DNA from: Inquilinus limosus DSM 16000
GTDB taxonomy: Bacteria; Pseudomonadota; Alphaproteobacteria; DSM-16000; Inquilinaceae
NCBI RefSeq assembly: GCF_000423185.1
Contig: NZ_AUHM01000037.1
Coordinates: forward strand, 1-64,000
Length of the DNA stretch: 64,000 nt
Direction of reading: 5' to 3'
In this document: piece after piece, positions 28,833-37,680 of the stretch
Layout: the number at the start of each line of letters is the position of its first letter
Numbering within the stretch: position 1 is the stretch's first letter
Position numbers and translations under genes: made by a program
The notes under the pieces: generated by a model
The model's database searches: none
What the model saw: the letters and a program-made list of their open reading frames with translations, nothing else
Told to the model about the DNA's origin: nothing

Positions 28833-29306
28833 TTGGGGCAAGCGGTTCGGCTGGCGCTCACGGCTGTGTTCCTCTGCCTAACCTTCGCCGCCCCCGCCGG
28901 CGCGATCGAGCCGCAGGAACAGCTGGCCGATCCGGCGCTGGAGGCCCGCGCCCGCACGATCAGCCAGGAGCTTCGCTGCCTGGTCTGCCAGAACGAGTCG
29001 ATCGACGATTCCAACGCCGATCTGGCCCGCGACCTGCGCCGCATCGTGCGCGAGCGGCTGACCGCCGGCGACACCGACGACCAGGTGCTGGGCTTCATCA
29101 CCGCCCGCTACGGCGACTACGTCCTGCTGCGGCCGCCGCTCAAGCCCGGCACGCTGGTGCTGTGGTTCGGCCCGGTGGTGCTGCTGTTCGCCGCCATCGC
29201 CCTCTTGATCCTGCGCCGCCGGCGGCGTCCGGCGGAGGCGCCACCGCTGTCGCCGGAGGAGAGCCGCCGTCTGGCCCGGCTGTTGGACGAGGAATCGGCG
29301 CCGTGA
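28833..29306 (+). CDS. ccmH: Cytochrome c maturation protein CcmH (thioredoxin-like, N-terminal type)
   Basis: The protein reads a signal peptide (GQAVRLALTAVFLCLTFAAPAGA), then the redox motif LRCLVCQNESIDDSNADLA (C49 and C52 from the TTG start), and a single C-terminal membrane helix with a basic tail. It reduces or holds apocytochrome c thiols. TTG 28833 is chosen because the signal peptide begins there and GGAGGGGGG precedes it. The frame is however open back to GTG 28626, which overlaps the ccmG stop; use of that start would add 69 residues encoded by the inverted repeat. Confidence 0.88.
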   Translation: MGQAVRLALTAVFLCLTFAAPAGAIEPQEQLADPALEARARTISQELRCLVCQNESIDDSNADLARDLRRIVRERLTAGDTDDQVLGFITARYGDYVLLRPPLKPGTLVLWFGPVVLLFAAIALLILRRRRRPAEAPPLSPEESRRLARLLDEESAP

Positions 29307-30676
29307 CCGGCTGGATGTTCTGGATCGTCGCGGCGCTGATGACCGCGGGCGCCGTGGCGCTGCTGCTGCGCCGCCTGTTCGCCGCGGGCGCATCGCTTCC
29401 CTCCGGCTCCGATGCCGCCATCTACCGCGACCAGCTGAAGGAGCTGGAGCGGGAGCTCGCGGCCGGCGAGATCGGCCCGGCCGAGGCCGAGGCGGCGAAG
29501 GCCGAGATCGGCCGCCGCCTGCTGGCCGCCGCCGGCGATGCCAAGCCGCTTCCGTCTTCGCCCGCAGTCCCGCCGCGCCGCGTAGCGTTCGGCCTCGCCG
29601 TGCTGCTGCCGGTGGCCGCCCTGGCGATCTATCTGGCGGAAGGCGCGCCTGGCCTGCCGTCGCAGCCCTTCGCCAGCCGCGACCCCGGCGAGCGGCAGGC
29701 GATCCAGACGGCTGTGGCGGAGGCGCGGGCGCTGGAGCAGCGTCTGGCCGCCTCGCCGCAGGACCGCGACGGCTGGATCGAGCTCGGCCGACGCTGGAGT
29801 CAGCTGGGCGACAGCGCCAAGGCGGCCGACGCCTATGGCCGTGCGATCGGCCTGGGCAACGCCGATGCCGAGCTGACCGGCCGCTACGGCGAGGCCCTGG
29901 TCGGCGCCAACGCCGGCACCGTGACCGACACCGCGCGTGCCGCCTTCGAGCAGGCGCTGAAGCTGCGGCCCGGGGACATCCGCGCCCGCTACTTCCTGGC
30001 GCTCGGCCACGCCCAGGCCGGCGACGACCGCGCGGCGCTGGAGCTGTGGCAGGGGCTGATGCGGGATTCGCCGGCCGACGCGCCCTGGGTTCCGTCCGTC
30101 CGTCAGCATCTGACCGAGGCGGCGCAGCGCCTCGGCCTCGACCCGAAGACCGCTGTCCCGGAGCCGCAGGCGCCGACAGCTCAGCCGCGCGGCCCGGCCG
30201 CGGCGATCGCCTCGCTGCCGCCGGACGAGCAGGCCAAGGCGATCCGCGGCATGGTCGACGGCCTGGCGGCGCGGTTGGAGCAGTCGCCGGACGATCTCGA
30301 AGGCTGGGTCCGCCTGGCCCGCGCCCGTCGCGTGCTGGGCGAGGTTGACGCCGCCGCCGACGCCTATGCCCGCGCCGCGGCTCTGGCGCCGGACGACACC
30401 GGCCTCGTCCGCGCCTATGCCGATGCGCTCCTCGCCGCCGGCCGGGGCGAGGAGGTGCCGCCGGTGCTGGAGACGGGGCTGCGCCGCGCGCTGGCGGCCG
30501 ATCCCAAGGATCTCGTCGCCCTCTGGTTCCTCGGCGTCGCCGCACAGAAGGCGGGGCAGCCGGAGGAGGCGCGGCGCCTGTGGGGGCAGATGCGCGATCA
30601 GTTCCAGGAGGGCAGCCCGGAGCGCCGGGCGATCGAGCAGCGCATCGCCCAGCTGCCGGCGCCCGGCGCCGGATGA
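29303..30676 (+). CDS. ccmI: Cytochrome c maturation TPR protein CcmI
   Basis: A 457-residue apocytochrome c chaperone. N-terminal two-helix membrane part with a DAAIYRDQLKELERELAAGEI leucine-zipper-like loop, a second transmembrane helix (about 95-115) and a periplasmic TPR domain (repeats at about 150-240 and 310-430, e.g. WIELGRRWSQLGDSAKAADAYGRAI). The GTG at 29303 overlaps the ccmH stop (GTGA); an ATG lies four codons later. It closes the ccm set. Confidence 0.94.
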   Translation: MTGWMFWIVAALMTAGAVALLLRRLFAAGASLPSGSDAAIYRDQLKELERELAAGEIGPAEAEAAKAEIGRRLLAAAGDAKPLPSSPAVPPRRVAFGLAVLLPVAALAIYLAEGAPGLPSQPFASRDPGERQAIQTAVAEARALEQRLAASPQDRDGWIELGRRWSQLGDSAKAADAYGRAIGLGNADAELTGRYGEALVGANAGTVTDTARAAFEQALKLRPGDIRARYFLALGHAQAGDDRAALELWQGLMRDSPADAPWVPSVRQHLTEAAQRLGLDPKTAVPEPQAPTAQPRGPAAAIASLPPDEQAKAIRGMVDGLAARLEQSPDDLEGWVRLARARRVLGEVDAAADAYARAAALAPDDTGLVRAYADALLAAGRGEEVPPVLETGLRRALAADPKDLVALWFLGVAAQKAGQPEEARRLWGQMRDQFQEGSPERRAIEQRIAQLPAPGAG

Positions 30677-30831
30677 CCGGAACCGACCGATCTTCGCAAC
30701 AATCGTGATGAAAGCCGGCCCGGGACTTTCGCTCTCACGGCTGCGGCGGCGCGGCCTCGGGCCGCGGTTGACCCGCGCCGGGAAACAATGCTTGTTTCGG
30801 TACAATAAGAATTGGGCGAGGCTTTCCCATC

Positions 30832-31629
30832 GTGGTTTCTGTTGCTGAGGCCGCAGCGGCGCCGTCGGACGCGGCGATCGTCGTCGAGGATTTGCACAAG
30901 CGGTTTGGCGAGCTCGAAGTGCTGAAGGGCGTGTCGCTGCAGGCGCGGCAGGGCGACGTCATCTCCATCATCGGCTCCTCCGGCTCGGGCAAGAGCACGC
31001 TGCTGCGCTGCATCAACCTGCTCGAGATCCCCAATGACGGCCGCGTCTGGGTGAACGGCGAGCTGATCCGGATGCGGAAGCTGCGCTCCGGCGAGGCCGC
31101 GCCCGAGGACAGCAAGCAGGTCGACCGCATCCGCGCCTCGCTCGGCATGGTGTTCCAGAGCTTCAACCTGTGGTCGCACATGACCGTGCTCGAGAACGTG
31201 ATCGAGGCGCCGGTGCATGTGCTGAAGGTGCCGCGCAGGGAGGCGGTGGAGCGGGCCGAGACGCTCCTGGCCAAGGTCGGCATCGCCGACAAGCGCGACC
31301 ATTATCCGAGCCACCTGTCCGGCGGCCAACAGCAGCGCGCGGCGATCGCTCGGGCGCTGGCGATGCAGCCCAAGGTGATGCTGTTCGACGAGCCGACCTC
31401 GGCCCTCGACCCCGAGCTGGTGGGCGAGGTGCTGCGGGTGATCCGCCAGCTGGCGGAAGAGGGCAACACCATGCTGCTCGTCACCCATGAGATGCGCTTC
31501 GCGCGCGAGGTGTCGAGCAAGGTGATCTTCCTGCACCAGGGCCGCACCGAGGAGGAGGGGACGCCGGCCGAGGTGTTCGACAACCCGCGCTCGGAGCGGG
31601 TGCGTCAGTTCCTCCAGGTACAGCATTGA
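30832..31629 (+). CDS. Amino-acid ABC transporter ATPase (HisP/ArgP type)
   Basis: A 265-residue ATPase with Walker [10 protein letters not shown] (residues 48-56), Q-loop VFQSFNLW, signature LSGGQQQR, Walker [12 protein letters not shown] and switch His in VTHEM. The inserted stretch [22 protein letters not shown] is typical of HisP/AotP-type histidine, lysine and arginine importers. It starts with GTG (30832) after a GAGG site. It opens a five-gene importer cluster; the A+T-richer 30780-30825 region holds its probable promoter. Confidence 0.93.
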   Translation: MVSVAEAAAAPSDAAIVVEDLHKRFGELEVLKGVSLQARQGDVISIIGSSGSGKSTLLRCINLLEIPNDGRVWVNGELIRMRKLRSGEAAPEDSKQVDRIRASLGMVFQSFNLWSHMTVLENVIEAPVHVLKVPRREAVERAETLLAKVGIADKRDHYPSHLSGGQQQRAAIARALAMQPKVMLFDEPTSALDPELVGEVLRVIRQLAEEGNTMLLVTHEMRFAREVSSKVIFLHQGRTEEEGTPAEVFDNPRSERVRQFLQVQH

Positions 31630-31732
31630 TGGGCACTGCCGCCTCGCTGGGCTTGACCGGGCGTGGCGGTTTCGCGGAAATCGGCCCATCCAACCCGGGA
31701 CCGTCGGGTCCCAGATCTGAACGGGAGACTTC

Positions 31733-32527
31733 ATGATGAAGAGCTGGTTGTCGTTGATCGGCGCCGCGGCGCTCGTGCTGGCCGCCGGCACGGCCTCGGC
31801 CCAGGACACGCTGCGGGTCGGCACCGAGGGCGCCTATCCGCCGTACAATGCCACCGATGCCTCGGGCAAGCTGGTCGGCTTCGAGATCGACCTCGCCAAC
31901 GAGCTGTGCAAGCGCGTCGAGATGAAGTGCGAGATCATCCAGCAGGACTGGGACGGCATGATCCCGGCGCTGCTGAACAAGCGCTACGACGCGATCATGG
32001 CCGGCATGTCGGTCACCGAGGAGCGGCTGAAGCAGATCAATTTCTCGAAGCCCTACAGCACCACCCCGGCCTGGTTCGTCGGTGCCAAGGACGGGATCCT
32101 GAAGGACGCCAAGACGCTCGACGACATCAAGGCCGCGCTCAAGGGCAAGGCGGTCGGCGTGCAGCGCTCGACCATCCACCAGAACTTCCTGGAGCAGAAG
32201 ATCCCCGATGTCGACGTCCGGCTCTATGACACCCAGGACGACCTGAATCTCGACCTGCAGAACGGCCGCATCGACGCCGGTCTGGCCGACAGCCTCGGCT
32301 GGAAGGACTTCCTGGCCAGCGACGCGGGCAAGAACTATGACCATTTCGGCCCGGGTCTGACCGGCAAGGATGATCCGATCTTTGGTCTCGGCGTCGGCAT
32401 CGGCCTGCGCAAGGAGGATACGGCGCTGAAGGAGAAGCTGGACAAGGCACTGGATTCGATGAATGCCGACGGCTCGCTGACCAAGCTGTCGGAGCAGTGG
32501 TTCGGCTTCGACACCTCCATCAAGTAA
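31733..32527 (+). CDS. Periplasmic basic-amino-acid binding protein (HisJ/ArgT type), copy 1
   Basis: A 264-residue binding protein with signal peptide (MMKSWLSLIGAAALVLAAGTASAQ). Conserved class 3 features: LRVGTEGAYPPYNATDASGKLVGFEIDLANELC, a hinge with QRSTIHQNFLE and the C-terminal DGSLTKLSEQWFGFD. The Lys/Arg/ornithine/His group is the best guess from the ATPase and permease types. GGGAG precedes ATG 31733. It is about two-thirds identical by eye to the next binding protein. Confidence 0.92.
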   Translation: MMKSWLSLIGAAALVLAAGTASAQDTLRVGTEGAYPPYNATDASGKLVGFEIDLANELCKRVEMKCEIIQQDWDGMIPALLNKRYDAIMAGMSVTEERLKQINFSKPYSTTPAWFVGAKDGILKDAKTLDDIKAALKGKAVGVQRSTIHQNFLEQKIPDVDVRLYDTQDDLNLDLQNGRIDAGLADSLGWKDFLASDAGKNYDHFGPGLTGKDDPIFGLGVGIGLRKEDTALKEKLDKALDSMNADGSLTKLSEQWFGFDTSIK

Positions 32528-32626
32528 GGCCGGGACGGCCGCGCCGGAGATCGGGTGGGCGTCGGCGGATGCGGCATCGGCGCCCGCCCCCCAACCGGGG
32601 CCGCAGGTCCCAGAACGGAAAAGATC

Positions 32627-33424
32627 ATGAGAAAGATCTGGGTGTCCCTGGTCGGGGCGGTGGCGCTGGCGCTGGGTGCCGGCGCGGCATCCGCCGACAC
32701 GCTGCGCATCTGCATGGAAGGCGCTTACCCACCCTTCAACAACACCGATTCCACCGGCAAGATCATCGGCTTCGAGGTCGACGTCGCCAATGATCTGTGC
32801 AAGCGGGCCGGCCTGACCTGCGAGGTCGTGGCGCAGGATTGGGACGGCTTCATCCCGGCACTGCTGAACAAGCGCTGCGGCGCCCTTATGGACGGCATGT
32901 CGATCACGGCCGAGCGGTTGAAGCAGATCGCCTTCTCCGTGCCTTACACCGACACCCCGGCGTGGTTCGTCGGCGCCAAGGACGGACTCCTCAAGGACGC
33001 CAAGACCCTGGCCGACGTCCATGCCGCGTTGAAGGGCAAGACCATCGGCGTGCAGCGCTCGACCACCCATCAGAACTTCCTCGAGGCCGAGTTCAAGGAC
33101 GCGACCGTTCAGCTCTACGACACGGTCGACGACCTCAACTTCGACCTGATCAACGGCCGCATCGACGCCGGGCTGGGCGACAGCACGTCCTGGGACTCGT
33201 TCCTGAAGAGCGACAGCGGCAAGAACTACGCCCATTACGGCCCGACCCTGACCGGCAAGGACAACCCGCTGTTCGGTCAGGGCATCGGCATCGGCCTCCG
33301 CAAGGAGGACACGGAGCTCAAGGCCAAGCTGGACAAGGCGATCGAGTCCATGAAGGCGGACGGGTCGCTCGCCAAGCTGGCGGTCCAGTGGTTCGGCTAC
33401 GATCCGCTGGCCCCCGGCAACTAA
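32627..33424 (+). CDS. Periplasmic basic-amino-acid binding protein (HisJ/ArgT type), copy 2
   Basis: A 265-residue paralogue of the preceding binding protein, with signal peptide MRKIWVSLVGAVALALGAGAASA. Ligand-loop residues differ between the copies (CMEGAYPPFNNTDSTGK here versus GTEGAYPPYNATDASGK), and the sequence has extra cysteines (CMEG, KRCGALM). The duplication lets one transporter accept two ligand sets. The ATG at 32627 is chosen for the signal peptide; GGAAAAG is just upstream. A hairpin follows the gene. Confidence 0.92.
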   Translation: MRKIWVSLVGAVALALGAGAASADTLRICMEGAYPPFNNTDSTGKIIGFEVDVANDLCKRAGLTCEVVAQDWDGFIPALLNKRCGALMDGMSITAERLKQIAFSVPYTDTPAWFVGAKDGLLKDAKTLADVHAALKGKTIGVQRSTTHQNFLEAEFKDATVQLYDTVDDLNFDLINGRIDAGLGDSTSWDSFLKSDSGKNYAHYGPTLTGKDNPLFGQGIGIGLRKEDTELKAKLDKAIESMKADGSLAKLAVQWFGYDPLAPGN

Positions 33425-33432
33425 GAAGGTCG

Positions 33433-33464
33433 CGGGCGGCCTCACCGGCCGCCCGTTCCGTTCC
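33433..33464 (+). terminator. Hairpin between binding-protein and permease genes
   Basis: A perfect 9-bp stem CGGGCGGCC (33433-33441) / GGCCGCCCG (33447-33455) with a TCACC loop, followed by TTCCGTTCC. Position after a binding-protein gene suggests partial termination or 3'-end protection that keeps binding protein in excess over permease. Confidence 0.7.
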
Positions 33465-33479
33465 AGGCAGCGGTAAGGC

Positions 33480-34217
33480 ATGCAAGGATTGATCGATTCG
33501 CTGCTCCACTGGGCGCAGCTCTTCTCCTGGGGCGATCAGGGCTGGGGGGACGAGTTCGTCCAGGCCGCGGTGATGACCGTGCTGCTCTCCACGGTCAGCT
33601 ACATCTTCGGTCTCGTGGTCGGGCTGATCGCCGCCTGCCTCAAGGTCTGGGGCGGTTTCGTGCTGCGCGGACTGATGGAGATCTACACCACCGTCGTCCG
33701 CGGCGTGCCGGAGCTCCTGATCATCTATCTCCTGTTCTTCGGCAACGAGCGGGCGATCAACGCCATCCTCGGCCTGCTCGGCGTTACCGAACCGTTTCGG
33801 TTGAACGAGTTCGTGATCGGCGTCCTCGCGGTCGGGCTGATCTCCGGCGCCTATTCGACCGAAGTGCTGCGCGGCGCCATCCAAGTCATCCCATATGGCC
33901 AGATCGAGGCCGGCCGGGCCTTCGGCATGCACGGCTTCATGGTGTTCCGCCGTATCATCCTGCCGCAGGCCATCCGCCTCGCGCTGCCCGGCCTCGGCAA
34001 CGTCTGGCAGCTGATCCTGAAGGACACGGCGCTGGTCTCCGTCGTCGGGGTCACCGAGCTGATGCGGATCAGCCAGGTGGCGGCGCGGTCGACACGCGAG
34101 CCGTTCCCGTTCTTCATCACCGCGGCGGTGCTGTTCCTGGTCATCACCACCTTCTCGACCAAGATGTTCCGCAAGGCCGAGGCGCATTACGACCGCGGCG
34201 TGCGGCGGGCGGGCTGA
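33480..34217 (+). CDS. Amino-acid ABC transporter permease (HisQ type)
   Basis: A 245-residue inner-membrane subunit with five helices and the EAA loop YGQIEAGRAFGMHGFMVFRRIILPQAIRLALPGLGN. The TVVRGVPELLIIYLLFFG segment is typical of HisQ/ArtQ. It forms a heterodimer with the next permease, which starts two bases after its stop. Confidence 0.94.
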   Translation: MQGLIDSLLHWAQLFSWGDQGWGDEFVQAAVMTVLLSTVSYIFGLVVGLIAACLKVWGGFVLRGLMEIYTTVVRGVPELLIIYLLFFGNERAINAILGLLGVTEPFRLNEFVIGVLAVGLISGAYSTEVLRGAIQVIPYGQIEAGRAFGMHGFMVFRRIILPQAIRLALPGLGNVWQLILKDTALVSVVGVTELMRISQVAARSTREPFPFFITAAVLFLVITTFSTKMFRKAEAHYDRGVRRAG

Positions 34218-34219
34218 CC

Positions 34220-34915
34220 ATGGATCTTGACCTGATCCTCGACACCTTCGGCCGGCTGCTCGGCGGTGCCCTGGTGACGATCCAGCTGATCGTGCCGGCG
34301 CTGGCCATCGGCGTCGTCCTGGCGATGGTGCTGGCGGTGATGCGGATGTCCGGCAACGGCATCCTGTCGCGCCTGTCCCGCGGCTATGTCTTCGTGTTCC
34401 GCGGCACGCCACTGCTGGTGCAGATCTTCCTGATCTATTTCGGCCTCGGCCAGTTCCGCCCGTTCTGGGAGATGCTCGGCGTCTGGGACTGGCCGCTGCG
34501 CGAGGCTTTTCCCTGCGCCGTGATCGCCTTCGCCATGAACACCGCGGCCTACACCAGCGAGATCATCCGCGGCGGGCTGCAGGCGGTGCCCTTCGGCCAG
34601 ATCGAGGCGGCGCGCGCCTGCGGCATGTCCCGCTCCCTGGTGTTCCGCCGCATCACCGTGCCGATCGCGATCCGCCAGGCCCTGCCGGCCTATGGCAACG
34701 AGATCATCCTGATGGTGAAGGCCAGCTCGCTGGCCTCGATCATCACCATCATGGAGATCACCGGCATCGCCAAGCAGATCAACTCGCGCACCTTCGCGCC
34801 CTTCGAGGTGTTCACCGCCGCTGGCATCCTCTACCTCGCCATGAACTTCGTGGTGGCCCAGGGAATCCGGGCGGTGGAGTGGAAGCTGACCCCGCATCTG
34901 CGCCGGCGAAGCTGA
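34220..34915 (+). CDS. Amino-acid ABC transporter permease (HisM type)
   Basis: A 231-residue inner-membrane subunit. The motif VFVFRGTPLLVQIFLIYFGLGQF and the EAA loop FGQIEAARACGMSRSLVFRRITVPIAIRQALPAYGNE place it in the HisM/ArtM group. It completes the importer. No regulator or catabolic gene for arginine or histidine is adjacent. Confidence 0.94.
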   Translation: MDLDLILDTFGRLLGGALVTIQLIVPALAIGVVLAMVLAVMRMSGNGILSRLSRGYVFVFRGTPLLVQIFLIYFGLGQFRPFWEMLGVWDWPLREAFPCAVIAFAMNTAAYTSEIIRGGLQAVPFGQIEAARACGMSRSLVFRRITVPIAIRQALPAYGNEIILMVKASSLASIITIMEITGIAKQINSRTFAPFEVFTAAGILYLAMNFVVAQGIRAVEWKLTPHLRRRS

Positions 34916-34962
34916 AGCGGCTCCGGTCGTGACGGCAGGAAAACCCCGCTAGACTGGCGCGG

Positions 34963-35439
34963 ATGTTCACCTTCACGCCGATCCGCCCCGCCGACCTGCC
35001 GCGCCTGCGCCTGTGGCTGACCATGCCGCATGTCCGCGCCTGGTGGGGCGATCCGGACACTGCGATCCGCGAGATCCGCCGGCTGATGGCCGCGGACTGG
35101 GCCGAGCCGATGCTGGTCGCCTGGCAGGGGCGCCAGATCGGCTATCTCCAGGCCTATGACGCGGTCTCGGCGGCGCCCGGCGGGGACGCCGAGCCCGGCA
35201 GCTTCGGCGTCGACCTGTTCATCGGCGAGCCGAGCTATGTCGGCAAGGGGCTCGGCACCGCCTTCCTCGGCGCCTACACCGACCGGCTGCTGAAGGGCGG
35301 CCGCGCCTTGCGCATCCTGGCCCGGCCGGCGCGGGCCAATCATCGCGCCATCCGCTGCCTGGAAGGGGCGGGATTCCACCGGCTCGACGACCCGGGCGGC
35401 CCGGTGCTGCCGATGGCGAAGGACCGGCCCGGCCTTTAG
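34963..35439 (+). CDS. GNAT acetyltransferase (AAC(6')/siderophore-type)
   Basis: A 158-residue GNAT-fold protein resembling the Acetyltransf_8 group: FTFTPIRPADLPRLRLWLTMPHVRAWWGDP at the start, a VDLFIGEPSYVGKGLGTAFL acetyl-CoA pyrophosphate loop (residues about 76-95) and ARANHRAIRCLEGAGFHR at the end. Relatives include aminoglycoside 6'-acetyltransferases and hydroxyornithine acetylases. The substrate cannot be told, and resistance should not be assumed. Confidence 0.88.
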   Translation: MFTFTPIRPADLPRLRLWLTMPHVRAWWGDPDTAIREIRRLMAADWAEPMLVAWQGRQIGYLQAYDAVSAAPGGDAEPGSFGVDLFIGEPSYVGKGLGTAFLGAYTDRLLKGGRALRILARPARANHRAIRCLEGAGFHRLDDPGGPVLPMAKDRPGL

Positions 35440-35534
35440 GGCAAGCCGGGAATCTGCCGAGTCGCTGTCCGGCGCAAGCGTGTTATGATTCCCAAAAAGA
35501 AACTTCCAAATTCAGAACTGATCGGGGAATCGCC

Positions 35535-35969
35535 ATGAACGTTGCCCGTATTCTGAACGTGAAGGGGAACAGCGTCATCCATGTCGCGCCGGATCTCCGG
35601 CTGGCCGAGGCCGTGGCGCTGCTGCGCGACAAGCGCATCGGTGCCGTCGTGGTCTCGGGCGATGGCCGCCGCATCGACGGCATCCTGTCCGAGCGCGACG
35701 TCGTCCACCGCATCGCCGACCGCGGGCCGTCCGTGCTGGACGAGCCGGTCTCGGCCATCATGGTGCGGCCGGTCATCACCTGCGGCCTCGACGACACGGT
35801 GGCGGAGCTGATGGGGATGATGACCCAGCGCCGCTTCCGCCATCTGCCGGTGGTGGACGACCAGGGGCTGCTCTGCGGCATGATCAGCATCGGCGACGTG
35901 GTCAAGGCGCGCCTCGACGAGATCGAGAGCGAGGCCGAGAGCCTGCGCGAATACATCACCACGGGCTAG
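35535..35969 (+). CDS. Tandem CBS-domain protein
   Basis: A 144-residue protein made of two CBS motifs (about residues 8-62 and 75-130): VIHVAPDLRLAEAVALLRDKRIGAVVV and CGLDDTVAELMGMMTQRRFRHLPVVD. Such stand-alone pairs bind adenosine nucleotides and act as energy sensors; their partners are unknown in most alphaproteobacteria. The A+T-rich bases 35480-35520 are the probable promoter. It is monocistronic. Confidence 0.92.
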   Translation: MNVARILNVKGNSVIHVAPDLRLAEAVALLRDKRIGAVVVSGDGRRIDGILSERDVVHRIADRGPSVLDEPVSAIMVRPVITCGLDDTVAELMGMMTQRRFRHLPVVDDQGLLCGMISIGDVVKARLDEIESEAESLREYITTG

Positions 35970-36089
35970 CGGGATCGGGGGCACGACGCAGCGAAGCGGG
36001 AACTGCCGAGCGGCAGGGCCTGTTCTCGTCTTGGAACGTCCGCGCCGGCGCTGCCGGCCGGGCCGGCTCACAAGCACGAGGTGCCCGAC

Positions 36090-36266
36090 ATGTTCGGCAG
36101 TCTGCTCCATTGGGCGATCGTCTTCCTGATCATCGCGCTGGTCGCGGCCCTGTTCGGCTTTGGCGGCGTCGCCGGCACCGCCATGGCCGGCGCCAAGATC
36201 CTGTTCTGGATCGCGCTGGTGATCTTCGTGATCACGCTGGTGGCCGGCCTGATGAGACGCGGCTAG
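36090..36266 (+). CDS. DUF1328 (YtjA-like) small membrane protein
   Basis: A 58-residue product with two hydrophobic helices and the family pattern [47 protein letters not shown]1328 proteins are widespread small envelope proteins of unknown function. The ATG at 36090 with ACGAGG before it is preferred over GTG 36081. Confidence 0.9.
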   Translation: MFGSLLHWAIVFLIIALVAALFGFGGVAGTAMAGAKILFWIALVIFVITLVAGLMRRG

Positions 36267-36354
36267 CGCCTTTCCAGGGCAAGCACCGACGGCCGGGCGG
36301 CTCGGCGGGGACGTCCGGCCGTTGTCGTCTTCAGCGTATGGTCAGGGAAGGAGA

Positions 36355-36430
36355 TGGTGGAGCTGAGCGGGATCGAACCGCTGACCTTCTCATTGCGAAC
36401 GAGACGCTCTCCCAACTGAGCTACAGCCCC
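36355..36430 (-). tRNA. tRNA-Ala (anticodon CGC)
   Basis: On the minus strand the 76-base sequence begins GGGGCTGTAGCTCAGTTGGGA, has anticodon stem TCTCG/TGAGA with loop TTCGCAA (anticodon CGC, reading GCG), T arm GCGGTTCGATCCCGC and acceptor CAGCTCC followed by an encoded ACCA. All four arms pair; the third acceptor pair is G-U. GCG is a common codon in this GC-rich genome. Confidence 0.96.
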
Positions 36431-36623
36431 ACGAATTCGGACCCGGGCGGTTGGGCATCCCGGCGAACGGCGCGGAATATCGTGTCCGCGTCATGGCTTG
36501 TCAAGCGCCTCATCCGGGGGCCTGTCGTTTTTCCGTGGCGGTACGTTTGAAACCCGCGGCGGCTCGGATATAAGGGGGCCGGGCCGCAGCCGTGGCGGCC
36601 GGTTCGGGTTTGCAGGCAGGACC

Positions 36624-37586
36624 ATGACGGACTTCATCGGCCAAAAGACGGTCACCATCTTCGGCGGCACCGGATTCATCGGCCGCTACGTGGCGCAGCT
36701 CCTGGCCCAGCGCGGCTGGCGCATCATCGTCGCCTCGCGCCATCCCGACCGGGCCCTGCCGCTGAAGACCGCGGGCGCGGTCGGCCAGGTGGTCCCGGTC
36801 TTCGCCGATATCCGCGACGAGGGCTCGGTCGCGGCCGCGGTGGCCGGCGCCGACGCCGTGGTCAACCTGGTCGGCATCCTGTTCGAGCGCGGCAAGCAGC
36901 GCTTCGACGCCATCCATGCCGAGGCCGCGGGCCGCGTCGCCCGGGCCGCAGCCGCCGCCGGCGCCGGCCGCGTCGTCCACATCTCGGCGATCGGCGCCTC
37001 GGCCGACAGCCCCTCGGCCTATGCCCGCAGCAAGGCGGCCGGCGAGGCGGCGGTGCGCGCGGCCTTCCCGGGCGCCGCGATCCTGCGGCCCAGCATCGTC
37101 TTCGGGCCGGAGGACGGCTTCTTCAACCTGTTCGCGACCCTGGCCCGCACCGCGCCGTTCCTGCCGCTGTTCGGCGGCGGCACCACCCGGTTCCAGCCGG
37201 TCTATGTCCGCGACGTCGCCGCGGCGGTGGTCGCCTGCCTGGAGCAGGACGGCGCCGCCGGCCAGACCTATGAGCTCGGCGGGCCGCGGGTCTACACCTT
37301 CCGCGAGCTGATGGAGCTGACCCTGAAGCAGACCGGCCGCAAGAAGCGCCTGGTCTCGCTGTCCTGGGGCGTGGCGTCGCTGGAGGCGCGGCTGTTCAGC
37401 CTGCTGCCGAAGCCGCTGCTGACGCCCGACCAGGTGGCGCAGCTCAAGATCGACAACGTCGTGGCGCCGGGCGCGAAGACGCTGGCCGATCTCGGCATCT
37501 CGCCGACCCCGGCCGAGCTGATCCTGCCCAGCTATCTCGACCGCTACCGCCCGGGCGGCCGCTTCGGCAACCGAATGGTGGCCTGA
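36624..37586 (+). CDS. NAD(P)-binding SDR-like protein, NDUFA9 family
   Basis: A 320-residue extended/atypical SDR. The N-terminal dinucleotide loop TIFGGTGFIGRYVAQ (residues about 11-25) is followed by ADAVVNLVGILFERGKQRF, the NDUFA9 hallmark. HISAIGAS and SAYARSKAAGE supply the catalytic-like Ser and YxxxK. In mitochondria this subunit is part of complex I; bacterial members are linked with quinone or complex I metabolism, which is inference here. GGCAGG precedes the ATG at 36624. Confidence 0.92.
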   Translation: MTDFIGQKTVTIFGGTGFIGRYVAQLLAQRGWRIIVASRHPDRALPLKTAGAVGQVVPVFADIRDEGSVAAAVAGADAVVNLVGILFERGKQRFDAIHAEAAGRVARAAAAAGAGRVVHISAIGASADSPSAYARSKAAGEAAVRAAFPGAAILRPSIVFGPEDGFFNLFATLARTAPFLPLFGGGTTRFQPVYVRDVAAAVVACLEQDGAAGQTYELGGPRVYTFRELMELTLKQTGRKKRLVSLSWGVASLEARLFSLLPKPLLTPDQVAQLKIDNVVAPGAKTLADLGISPTPAELILPSYLDRYRPGGRFGNRMVA

Positions 37587-37591
37587 TCCGG

Positions 37592-37680
37592 CGTAGGCTG
37601 GGGTCGCGGCAAGCGAACCCAACAGGTCATGGCGGGGTTGAGATGTTGGGTTCGCCGGAGGGCGAACCCAACCTGCGTCG
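37592..37680. repeat. Palindromic intergenic repeat, family A copy 2
   Basis: A degenerate hairpin at about 37593-37625 is followed by a perfect one with arms GTTGGGTTCGCC (37645-37656) and GGCGAACCCAAC (37661-37672), loop GGAG. The arms are identical to those of 4735-4762, and the order of perfect and degenerate halves is reversed, so this copy is in the opposite orientation. Confidence 0.85.
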
